This document shows positions 32,756-42,904 of a stretch of DNA of 64,000 nucleotides, in pieces (position 1 is the first letter of the stretch; the number at the start of each line of letters is the position of its first letter). The position numbers and the translations under genes were made by a program. Under the pieces are notes generated by a model. It was not told the DNA's origin. It did no database searches and saw only the letters and a program-made list of their open reading frames with translations. Source of the DNA: Sphagnum magellanicum (lineage: Eukaryota > Streptophyta > Sphagnopsida > Sphagnales > Sphagnaceae); NCBI GenBank assembly GCA_021904315.1, contig CM038910.1:6820001-6884000 (forward strand). Direction: 5' to 3'.

Positions 32756-34924
32756 ATGCCAGATCAGGTTGTTTGGAAATCCCACCGTATTAGGAGCAAG
32801 CAGCTCCAACAATTACAAGAGTGCACCACCCCTTTCATCTGTCGCACTTGCGGCTCAGACATCAGGACATCCCACTGGTACGCCAATTGCTGCAGCACTA
32901 GTTCTATAAGCGCAGCAGCTGGTGAAGAAGAAGAAGAAGCAGCAGCAGCAACTGGCGTACCGTTGATCATCGACTGTGCAGCAGATAATACCACCAGCAA
33001 CTCCAAGCCTGACGACAGAATCCAATCTGCATTAGCTCTTGATCATGTCGGAGTTGTATCAAAGCTGCCAGTAGCCGAGGAATGTCGTGGAAAAGCTGCA
33101 GTTGAAGACGCCGCCATCTTGTCTTCTACAGCTACTGTCGCGTCTAAGCCAGCTGCCGTTTTTGCAGATGAATGTTTCCAGCCGTGGGTGCAGAATGTGG
33201 AGACGACAAGGGGGTCTCGTACAGACGCCGACGAGGCTGCTGTTCACGACGCCGCCGTCTTTACCGGCGTGCCAGTTTTTTCCTTGACAGACGAACAACA
33301 GCTCAAGGCACTGAGATCAACAGCATTGCCTGCCGACGACGCTAAAGATCAAGCTGTTGATGTCGAAGCTGCTAGCAATGTTGCAGCAACCCAAACTACT
33401 GTTTCCAGTTGTCGCACTAGCCGATCACGACCCAGCAGCTCCTCCTGCACGTCTCGTCGACCCAAGAGAGAGAGAGGTGAGTCATCGGCGACATCCGTGA
33501 AGAAGTTCCCGCAACAGAATAGCAGTACAGCAGCTGAACAAGGCCGTGGATCAGCTGCTAGACCGCAAGGAGTTGCCGCTCTAGAAAACTCTGAGACTGA
33601 AATCCCCAATCGAAGAGTTGTAGCTGCCCCTGCAGCAGATATTAGGATCAGCAGACGCGCGTCTGCAGCAGCAGCAGCAGCAGCTGAGATCAATGTTGAA
33701 ATCTCCAGTAGTGGACAAACTGCAATCAGCTCGCAGAAACAAGAGGAGCATGCAGCAGCAGCAGCAGCTGCTGCTGGCTACAATGGAGTCCGAACTCGGG
33801 AAGGAGTGAGGGGTTTCTTGGTAGAGATTCGACCACCCAGGTGGAAGAAAACCATCTGGCTGGGAACCTACGACACAGCCATTGAAGCTGCTGCAGCTCA
33901 CGACGCAGGTGTGTTCTATACCAACAAGCCCAAGAGGAAGTACAATCTTTTCCACAACATCAATCCTGCAGTTTACTTCCGTCCTCTTCCCGCCCATCTC
34001 AACATCCGCGACTCCTCCCCACAAGCCAGGGAGGATATCAAAAACTTCGTTAAGGAGCAAGCAGCCTCCGTTGCTTCACAGGTACACATGCAGCAATGTC
34101 TCATGCAGAAAGAAACTGAATATCGAAATTACAGATGTTGTAGTAGACGTAGTAGTACTAGACGAGCTTGCAGCAGATCAGAGGATGCAGCTATTCATCA
34201 TGTACTCCCACCCATGCAAGCATCGACAATGCTTCTTCCAACTTCCGATCAGCGTCCAGAGCCCATGAATATTACAGCAGTAGTCGATGTTGTTTCTGGG
34301 CAGTCAGCTTCCTCCTGTGGACATGAGCTACCATCTTCTTCTTCATGTTCTTATGAATCCGACTTCAACAAAATACTAGACTCAAGTCTGTCTTCAGTGC
34401 TGACAAGTTCAATGGATCAGATGGATCTCGGATTGAATATCAGCTCGACAAACGGAGAAATGACAACGGTAATTGAACCGGGGCGCCATTGTTGTTTAAC
34501 GACGGCGCCTGATCAGGATCCAGCTGAAATCTGGATCAGCTCTTCTCACAGTTCCAGCAGCTGGCTTCCAGAAGCTCCAGGAGGAGGAGTGTTTAAAGCT
34601 CATGATCCCCTAGATACAGTACTATTCCCAGTTAGTACCTCCACTGATCTTCAACAGGATCAGTATCATCATCATCATCAGCTCATGACAACAGAGTTGA
34701 GGTATCCTCAAACTCATCATCATGCCAATGCAAATTTCTGCTATGGAATGCCAATGGAGACAAAAGAAGAAGAAGAAGAAGAACAACAACAACAACACAA
34801 AGTACTTGACAGTTCTGCTGGCATCAATTCTTCACAAGGATATTCACTGCTCAGTCCTGCAGCTCTCTTCTTCCACACAAGTGATGACTGGCTAGAGATC
34901 AGTAAATCCATGCCACCAATTTGA
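32756..34924 (+). CDS. AP2/ERF-domain transcription factor, 722 aa, single exon
   Basis: Predicted nuclear DNA-binding regulator. The AP2 domain spans residues about 342-401: YNGVRTREGVRGFLVEIR (YRG-type element), TIWLGTYDTAIEAAAAHDAG (WLG and RAYD-type element), ending KRKYNLFHNI. The N-terminus has a Cys-rich patch (CRTCGSDIRTSHWYANCC, residues 29-46), then an acidic-alanine run. A basic cluster (SRRPKRERG, about 232-240) may be a nuclear localisation signal. Alanine runs lie at about 303-310 and 333-340, just before the AP2 domain. The long C-terminus is Ser-rich with a His run (about 637) and an acidic/Gln run (about 668-681), as in activation regions. Coding DNA is much less AT-rich than its surroundings and uncut by stops. 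The start is the first ATG in frame, context ACAAGATGCC. Single-domain ERF-like proteins are usually 150-400 aa, so this is long. Subfamily and target genes unknown. Confidence 0.92.
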   Translation: MPDQVVWKSHRIRSKQLQQLQECTTPFICRTCGSDIRTSHWYANCCSTSSISAAAGEEEEEAAAATGVPLIIDCAADNTTSNSKPDDRIQSALALDHVGVVSKLPVAEECRGKAAVEDAAILSSTATVASKPAAVFADECFQPWVQNVETTRGSRTDADEAAVHDAAVFTGVPVFSLTDEQQLKALRSTALPADDAKDQAVDVEAASNVAATQTTVSSCRTSRSRPSSSSCTSRRPKRERGESSATSVKKFPQQNSSTAAEQGRGSAARPQGVAALENSETEIPNRRVVAAPAADIRISRRASAAAAAAAEINVEISSSGQTAISSQKQEEHAAAAAAAAGYNGVRTREGVRGFLVEIRPPRWKKTIWLGTYDTAIEAAAAHDAGVFYTNKPKRKYNLFHNINPAVYFRPLPAHLNIRDSSPQAREDIKNFVKEQAASVASQVHMQQCLMQKETEYRNYRCCSRRSSTRRACSRSEDAAIHHVLPPMQASTMLLPTSDQRPEPMNITAVVDVVSGQSASSCGHELPSSSSCSYESDFNKILDSSLSSVLTSSMDQMDLGLNISSTNGEMTTVIEPGRHCCLTTAPDQDPAEIWISSSHSSSSWLPEAPGGGVFKAHDPLDTVLFPVSTSTDLQQDQYHHHHQLMTTELRYPQTHHHANANFCYGMPMETKEEEEEEQQQQHKVLDSSAGINSSQGYSLLSPAALFFHTSDDWLEISKSMPPI

Positions 34925-35246
34925 TATTCTAGCTCATGCAGAAAGAATCCAGTTTGAGCCATGTGCATTCTGCAGCTGTGTTAGGACATATATAATTATG
35001 ATGTGCGGAAAGACAAGGTGCACTAGAGCTTTGATGATCCATGGCTTGACTAAGTACTGATTTCCATTGATGCACAGCAAATCCATTGCGATTAGAAGCC
35101 AGAGAGAGCTCATGAATCCAGTTAGGAGCCTTGCATTTTGCACCTGTTTATGATGATGATGAGGATGATGATGATGTACATAAAGACAATTTGCTGGTGC
35201 AGAGCTTGATGATTCCATAGCTAGCTGGTCCAAGGTGCAAAATCAG
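34925..35246. other. Probable 3' untranslated region of the AP2 gene
   Basis: Composition stays close to that of the gene. A GATGAT run lies at about 35152-35173. No clear polyadenylation signal could be picked out. Confidence 0.4.
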
Positions 35247-35331
35247 CTTGATGATCAGGGGGGGAAGTTCTTTGTTGCAGATTTTGCAGCTTGATGATAG
35301 GGGGGGAAGCTCTTTGTTGCAGATTTTGACA
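35247..35331. repeat. Two-copy tandem repeat, about 43 bp, with G runs
   Basis: CTTGATGAT, then a G run, then TCTTTGTTGCAGATTTTG occur twice in direct tandem (35247-35289 and 35290-35331) with few changes. Confidence 0.85.
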
Positions 35332-35580
35332 GAGTTCAAGCAGAATTCCCTCTGCAATTCTCTGACAGCAACTTGTTTTAATTCCACCTTTAATCTCAAG
35401 TTAATTTTTGATCCAAATGTACAAAAATCTTGTCACAATGTCACCCTTTAATATTTAATTTTTTAATTTTTTTAATCATGTAAAAATATATTTATATATG
35501 ATTATTATGATATCAAAATTTCTAGTGATACAAAATATGATATTTATGAAATATGTCATACTTTTTAAATTCTAAATTAA

Positions 35581-35872
35581 CAAGAGGGTGTATCACACTA
35601 TGACCCTTGCCATTTACTTTGAAAATATATCTTTAGGCAAAAGAAGAATTATGAAAACTCAAATATTTCAGCATGCAAAAATATAATCTTTACTAAAAAA
35701 TTCCTCTAAATGAAACCAAAATCCTTGAAGATATAAGAACTCTATAATAACTAATCTCAAGTTTTAACACAAGCCAAAATATCATCTTTCAAAAATCCTC
35801 ATATCAAAATAGACCTATATTCTATAGTGAACCTAAACATGATATCCTTGCCCTGGTAAGGCAAGGCCAATA
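35581..35872 (-). repeat. Dispersed repeat family R1, copy 1 (inverted)
   Basis: Reverse complement of the family seen at 39971-40318 and 41797-42200. Shared landmarks in family orientation: TTGGCCTTGCCTACCAAGG, AGGATTTTTGAAAGATGATA, TTGGCTTGTGTT, TTATAGAGTTATAA, TTTTTGCATG-TGAAATATTTGAG and a CCATAGTG...ACACACC end. No ORF and no clear terminal inverted repeat. Confidence 0.75.
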
Positions 35873-36419
35873 ATTAGTTTTTAATTAAGTTTCAAAAGGC
35901 TAAAAAGCTTTTTTTTTATTGTCTTCATTATTTTTTTCATCAAAAAAATTTGAATTTGAATTTTTATTTTTTATTTTTGATTTAGGGTTTAGTTTAATGT
36001 CACTAAGTTTGGAAATTTTGCCCAAACAAAAAGATGCTACTAATAACATGGTCTCATTCAGTTTCTTGATGCCATATAACTAGACCAAGAACCTACTCAG
36101 AACCAAGCCTAGTTTACATAACCTGGCAAGAATTGAAACTGGGTTTGGGGCCCAGTTTTGGAATCCAGGGGTGGAAATGACCCCTTGGTTCCACTTGGCG
36201 TTTTTTTTTTCTCCCGAACTCAACCTTGGGTTTGATTTTTAAGTGGGTCAAACCAGAGTTGGACTGAAATTTTGAAAAATAATCCGTTTTAGCTCCAAGT
36301 GGGTTAGGGCAAGGAGTCGGGGAGTTGGGTCAATCCTCAACAAACACATTAATGTAGTCTAATTTTTAAAAAGTAAACTATAAATTGCATTAGTTTGATA
36401 TTGTTGAAATTTTGTAATC

Positions 36420-36455
<36 letters not shown>

Positions 36456-36951
36456 CATTTTTTGGGGAATAAAAGTTCAGGTTTTCCTCATTGTCAATTT
36501 TGATGTTTTGGATCTTAAAACCAAAACCAAAGGTTATTAAATCAATCCTAATTTGAAAGTAAAACAGAGCCAGAATTGGATTCAGGTCCAATTTTTAAGG
36601 AAATAAACTTTAAAATAAAATAAAATCAGATAACTGGTTTATCAATATTAAAAGAAATTGAGTAATAATCATCGGTTATGCATAATGGTAGATTATTGAT
36701 TAACTGATTCATAATTGTTTGTTGACCTATCAATTATACACTAGTTATAGGGTTTTTATTTTTATTTTAAATTTTTGAATTAGTATTTAAAGATTGATAA
36801 CCTACTTGGATGATAATAGAGTCACTCAGGTAGGTTACTAGATTTTTTTAAATCAATATAGGCACTTATCAATTTAATCGGTTTTTTTTATAAAAAAACC
36901 CAAGAGCTGGCTAATAGGTTATTAATAACCAACTTGATAAGCAAGTGAACA
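35873..36951. other. AT-rich intergenic DNA
   Basis: An ATT microsatellite lies at about 36424-36456. No gene is supported. 36660-36950 shares AT-rich text with about 10060-10390. Confidence 0.4.
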
Positions 36952-37165
36952 AGGCAAGGATATATTGTCGTTCAAGATATTATAACTCTATAACTAATAT
37001 AGAGTTAGAATATCTTCAAGGATTTTGGTGTTTTTTTTTTAGAGGATTTTTTTGAAGATTATATTTTTGCATGGTGAAATATTTGAATTTCCATAATTCC
37101 TCTTTTTTGCCTTCGGAAGATGCTTTTTAATGTAAATCGCAATGTCACAATGTGACACACCCCTT
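36952..37165 (+). repeat. Dispersed repeat family R1, copy 2 (internally deleted)
   Basis: Carries the GGCAAGGATAT start, a rearranged TATAACTCTATAACTAATAT segment, ATATTTTTGCATGGTGAAAT and the ACACACCCCTTGTTA end, but lacks the middle of the family. A G run follows at about 37210-37227. Confidence 0.7.
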
Positions 37166-37227
37166 GTTAATTTAGAGCACCTTACTAGGCAAAAATTGCT
37201 GGCTCTTAAGGGGGGGGGGGGGGGGGA

Positions 37228-39970
37228 GTTTCCTATAGCAAGACAATAGAAGGTCCCGTTGCAATTAGAATTCTATTGTAAGATCTTGTTGCAATAGGAA
37301 CTCCGGTTGTCGTGGTCCTAGTTTGTTACACTCCAATGTGGGCAAACTTAGTTGTAATTGGCCCACTATATCAAATCTTTTGTGTTAATCTTTGTTGAAC
37401 AATTATGAATTTTGTTAAAGTGTGTAGATTTTTTTTCAGATTTTACATTTCATCTTGAAAATGATCATAATATCAAATCATACCAAAATACGTTAATTAT
37501 TTTAGGCTTTTATCTCTTATTTCATAAGCTAAAAAAATACATCCCATCTACATGGATACAAGACTCTTGAAATTTTTGAAACATATTTTGAATGTTTTTT
37601 TTAATTTCAAATTTCAAAACTTTTGAATTAATTTTTGAGTGTGGATAGTAGGTTATTATCATCTTTAATTTTTTTTCATTATCAAAATTTATTTATTAAG
37701 AGAATCTTTAGCTAGTTTTTGACCTAAAGTAGTTATTGTCTAAATTCAAAAAATTCATACACATTCCCTTGGGCTTTAAATCTTTTCCTTCCTTTTGCAA
37801 AGTAACATCATGTGCTTTGGTTCACATTCTTGTTTCATGGTGTGCCTTCTTTTAGATCATCACATCATATCATACTAGTGTGGCCTGTGCCGTTGGGCCA
37901 AGTGTGAACTTAAAAATCAATATCTCCCACATTCTGAATCCAAATCTTACCAAATAAATTCCATTAAATCCTGCTTATCAAGATCTTTCCAAGAACACCA
38001 AAGGCACATTCCAATTCCTCCAAAATTTTCAGCTACAATTTAATTTAATTTTCAGTGAAAAAATCATTCAATATTCAAGAACTTTTGCACCACAAGTCCA
38101 AACATCATGGAACCAAGCCAATGCACCCCTCCTCGTTGAGAGCTTTCCAAAGACACTGAGAACACAATCTGAAGCATCCTGCTTCGGTGGATTTCATAAC
38201 TACAAAACAAACTACCTTCCTTCATAGATAGATATGCATGCAAAAATAATGTCACCTTCCATTCCATTATATGGATTTCACTTAATTAGGATTGTCTTTA
38301 TATTCATGTTCCTTCCTTTATTGTCCATTGTTCCCATGTTTTGTAAATTTGTCTAGTTCCTTGGGAAATTTTTAAGTAGTAGTCCATTTGATGGTTGTGT
38401 AAGGCAAATTATTCATTGTCTTGTTTTTACACACATTGTTCAATGTTTGAAAACATTAAACTTCTTTTAATCTTTTGTTGAGGTGGATGTGAATATGTTG
38501 TGTTTGTTCAATCCAAAAACCATTACTATGATATTATTGGTTATAAGTAAAATAATAATATTCTGAATTGATTAAAAATATTTCAACTTGTAGTTGATTT
38601 TGTGTATGGCAACTATTTTTTGAATTCAAACATTTTGAGAAATCTTTTTTTTTAATTTCTTGAAATAATCATATTAGTGTCTTTTCAAAAAAATTATTGT
38701 GATTTGTAATTGTTCAAGTACATAGATGATATGCATATGAGTATTTTTGACGATGTAATTTGTCGTATTGTATACAATGATCTCCATTCTTTTCCCAATG
38801 TGGTGATAAATTTAGAGTATTGATTACAATTACAAGCCATAAGAATCCAAGAGCCTGGCATTATTCAGCCAATAACGCATTTCAACTTACAAAATAAATG
38901 GGTTATGTACATAGATGTCAATTTTCGACAACTCGTCGTTTGAGTCACTACTACTCTCACAACTCCTGCATTTGCTGAATTCGACCAATAGAGCTATGAG
39001 ATGATTATGAGCACAACTGGAAAGATAATAATCGAAAGCTGTTATGATCACAAAATCTATTATCATAGGAGGAGCTTTACAATCAATCATCCTATTGAGT
39101 TCTCACCTAAGTTAAAATACCCACCCAAGGGTGGTAAGGACTAATAATGTTCATTGCTTTTGGCAAGCAAGTAAGAACTGCTGGTCTGAGTTCTCATCAA
39201 TTACTAAGAGCTGGATGTTAAGGAGAGACTCATTTCCAGAATCAAAACCAAAACTGAAACCAAAATTTACCACAATTTTGAAGAACCGGATTCCCAATTC
39301 CATTTATTTATATGTGGAATTGGAACAATTCAAATTAATTTTGGGAAATGCTGAAATTTTCAAAAATAAATTCATTCGAAGAACATTTTTTTGGTGAAAA
39401 ATGAAGAATGTTTTGGAATTTTCAGGAATATTTTTAACTTTTTGAAATGAAATATTAGAAATTAATTATTTAATTATTTATTTATTTGGCAAACATGTGC
39501 TGAAGCTGCCCTGTATTAAGTACTTTAAATTCTTTTGTATGTGAATGGTTGAAATATGCTGTCACCAAAACCCTTACTTGTTGCCAAGATTTTTTTTTTA
39601 AAGGATTTTGTGATGTAGCCAAAGTGGAGATTATTACCCATAAAATAATTTAGCCAAATTTGGCTATATATAGCATATGAAAATAGGAAAAAAGAAACAG
39701 AATCCTTCTAAATTCTTGACCACCTACTGGAATTTATAATAAAAACCAAGCGATTTGGAATTTTTTTTTTCCTTCGAAATCTGGTGAATTTGGGCCATTT
39801 TCTTTCCATGAAAAATCCTTTCTGTATAGGTCAAAACCAAAATTTTCAGGTTGAAGTAAAGAAATACGCCAAGAAATATGGTGAGTAACATGCCCTCCAA
39901 TTAAACTAAAATAATCAGAGTAGAGCACATTTTTATAGGTTGCTCACCAGAAAATTCCCGTAGGAGATTT
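37228..39970. other. AT-rich intergenic DNA
   Basis: No gene recognised. 39300-39510 belongs to the same unclassified dispersed repeat as 6240-6440 and 40430-40610. 39605-39780 is a partial relative of the inverted-repeat element at 31231-31600. Confidence 0.4.
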
Positions 39971-40318
39971 GTTGGACTTGCCTACCAAGGCAAGGAAGGA
40001 TATTGTGTTTAGATTCATTGTAGAGTATAGTAGCTTAAGGGATTTTGGCCCCTACTAGGTAATAATAATAATAATAATAGGTCTATTTTTATATGAGGAT
40101 TTTTGAAAGATGATATATTTTGGCTTGTGTTGAAACTTGAGATTAGTTATTATAGAGTTATAATAATACCTTGATTTCTTTATTTAGAGGGACTTTTTTT
40201 TGGAAGATTATATTTTTGCATGGTGAAATATTTGAGTTTCCATAATTCTTTTTAAAGCTTTTCAATGTAAATGGCAAGGCCATAGTGTGTGTGACACACT
40301 CCTTGTTAGAATGTGAGC
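39971..40318 (+). repeat. Dispersed repeat family R1, copy 3
   Basis: Nearly full length: starts TTGGACTTGCCTACCAAGGC and ends GTGACACACTCCTTGTTAG. Contains an AAT microsatellite at about 40060-40078. Confidence 0.75.
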
Positions 40319-41796
40319 TTGGGTAAGAATCTACCCCAGCTCTAATTCATTAGCTACTACCGATTATTACTATGATTCACCACCTAATCACAAAGTCTAT
40401 ACCCTACTAGTACCTTGGCCAATTCGACACGAATTATATTATTTTCAGAATCGTTGAAATTTTGGAAAATTATTTTCTTCCAAATCAAAAAATATTGTGA
40501 AGGATATTTAGTGAACATTTAGGAATATTCCATTTGTTGAAATGAAAATTTCAAAATTAATTAATTATTCCACGCACATGTGTTGAAATGGCCAAGGTAC
40601 TACTACTACTACTACGGTATTATTATGTTCAGCAAAACAAAATGACCCTCTTTTAATTGCTATATTTTGGCAACTTGACCTGCTGGAACATACGAAAATA
40701 TGAAAGTGTAAAATGTTAAGCACCTTTTCATATTGTCAGCAATTGTGACAACTTTTTTTTTTTGACAATTTTTTAATTAAAAAATTCTTTTTTAATTTTA
40801 TTCTTAAAAAAGGGGAATTTTTACAGAATATTCTTTTCATTAATTATATTAATTTCAAAAATCAAAATTTAAAGAAGGAAATGAAAAGAGTCTTTGAAAA
40901 TATTCTGAAATTGTTCTATTTTCAGCTGTAATTAATTGATTATTAGACAGATAATGTGTTGAAGTTTGCTTGTGCTATGGTAATTTGATTGCTTCAATAT
41001 TTTGCGACTAGGAGGATTTGTTTAAAAAATTTCAGGGAGGCAAGATTTGTTTGTTTGTCTACATTATATATATATGTATATAACAAATATAATAAATTTG
41101 AATTCGAGTCCACATTGCTATGCACTACTAGCGACAATCAAATTTTCTTTTCTTTTTTCTTATATTCATATATGGTCTTGAATAGTTCATCATCATTTAT
41201 ATTAATGTTAAATTTAATTTGAATTAACATAAATAGCATGAACATTAAAAGACACATGTTAATTTATTTTTTAATATTTTGTTGGTGAGTTTAAGAAAAT
41301 AAAAATGAGATAGTTAGACTTGGAAATGAGATAATTGTTTTTTAAATTGTCTTTGTAATTGTCTAACAACAACCATACAAAAAATTATGCAAAAAATTTC
41401 ATATATCAACTTGGGCTTCACATTATTGCACATTACTAGTGACAATCAGCTTCTTTTCTTTTTTTAAAAATGTTTTCATATGATTTTCAATAATTCATCA
41501 TTATTTATGTGAATATCAAATATAATTTGAATTAATATAAATATCATGAACATGAAAAGACACATGTTTATTTTTATTTTTTTAAATTCATGTTGATGGG
41601 TAAAGAGAGAAAAAAAAAAGAGATAGTTAGACTTGAAAAATGAGATAATTATTCTAAAAATTATCTTTGAAATTGTCTAGGGATGACCATACAAAAGAGT
41701 ATGCAAAATTTCATATATATATATATATGAGTTCCTCAAAATTTCTCATCACTCGAATTCTATTGTTAACTTTTTATTATTATTATTATTGTTATT
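40319..41796. other. AT-rich intergenic DNA with an internal duplication
   Basis: Two similar stretches, about 41100-41390 and 41420-41710, share TTTCTTTT, ATTCATCAT-ATTTAT, GAATTAA-ATAAATA-CATGAAC, AAAAGACACATGTT and ATGAGATAATT-TT in the same order, a direct duplication of about 310-320 bp. TA microsatellite at 41716-41728. No gene. Confidence 0.55.
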
Positions 41797-42200
41797 GGCC
41801 TTGCCTACCAAGGGGCAAGGAAGGAAAATTGTGTTTAGATTCATTTATAGAGTAATTAATAGTAGCTTAAGGGATTTTTAGTTAGCCCATAGGTTCTATA
41901 GAAAGGTCTATTTATTTTTATATGAGGATTTTTGAAAGATGATATATTTTGGCTTGTGTTAAAAATCATGAGATTAGTTATTATAGAGTTATAATATCTT
42001 GATGAAGGATTTTTGGGTTTTTTTTTAAGAGGATTTTTATGAGATTTTTGGGTTTTTGAAGAAGAAGATTATATATATTTTTGCATGGTGAAATATTTGA
42101 GTTTTCATAATTCTTCTTCTTTTTGCCTTCTTCTTCTTAAGATAGGCTTTTGAATGTAAATGGCAAAGGCCATAGTGCTGCATGCAACACACCCCTTTGT
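41797..42200 (+). repeat. Dispersed repeat family R1, copy 4
   Basis: From TTGGCCTTGCCTACCAAGGG to ACACACCCCTTTG. It lies directly upstream of the pyrimidine-rich leader of the 42.9-45.3 kb gene and may form part of its promoter. Confidence 0.75.
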
Positions 42201-42268
42201 CTAAATTTGCATACAAATTGCAGCAAAGCAAGTGACAAAATAACACCTCCAGATATGATATTTTGTCC

Positions 42269-42560
42269 TTCTTCTTCTTCTTCTTCTTCTTTTTGTCCAA
42301 GAGCTTCACAGTTTCTGTCACAAATTTCTCTCCACTGCCACCTTCAAGGCTCCCAATTCTTGTTCTTGTTCTTGTTCTTCTTCCTCTTGTTCTTCTTCCT
42401 CCTCTTCTTCTCCGTCTTGATTCTTGTTCTTCTTCCTCCTCTTCTTCTCCGTCTTGGTTCTTGTTCTTCTTCCTCCTCCTCTTCTCCGTCTTGGTTCTTT
42501 TTCTTCTTCCTCCTCCTTCTCCTCCTCCTCATCATCATCATCGTCATTCTTCTTCTTCTC
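42269..42560. repeat. TTC/TCC-rich low-complexity tract and imperfect minisatellite
   Basis: Mostly CTT, CTC and TCC triplets on the plus strand. A CGTCTTGGTTCTTGTTCTTC block recurs at about 42413, 42451 and 42488, giving a 37-bp-scale repeat. The Ser/Leu/Phe-rich (plus) and Glu/Arg-rich (minus) ORFs are products of this tract, not genes. Confidence 0.9.
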
Positions 42561-42676
42561 CGTCTTGGGAGAGAGACAAGACAAAGTACTCTCGCTTTTG
42601 TTTTTTGTGGCTTATTATTTCTCAAGTCTCATAGATTCCAGGATCATGCAACAACGTCCTTGTGTCATATTCTTCT

Positions 42677-42678
<2 letters not shown>

Positions 42679-42718
<40 letters not shown>
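42679..42718. repeat. TC microsatellite, about 19 units
   Basis: An uninterrupted TC run about 190 bases before the putative start codon of the downstream gene, a common feature of plant 5' leaders. Confidence 0.95.
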
Positions 42719-42721
<3 letters not shown>

Positions 42722-42904
42722 ATCGTGAAGTTTTTGGAAGAAAAGCCTGACGCTAGTAGGTGCTGCAGGCAGATACAGAGGGTGCAGAATACTAGGACTC
42801 AGGATCATGGCTGATATGAAGCTGAGAGAAAGGATTTTTTCCAGCAGCTTACAAAGCACTGGCTGACCAGACCAGAGTGAAACGACGAAGAAGAAGAAGA
42901 AGCA

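Noticed and set aside
33349-34060. Antisense ORFs within the AP2 gene (for example 33581-34060 minus)
   Set aside because: Shadows of a codon-biased, GC-richer coding region; their Cys/Ala runs mirror GCA repeats.
42263-42750. Long overlapping ORFs rich in Ser/Leu/Phe (plus) and Glu/Arg/Lys (minus)
   Set aside because: They are translations of TTC/TCC/TC low-complexity DNA, open in several frames at once and without domains.
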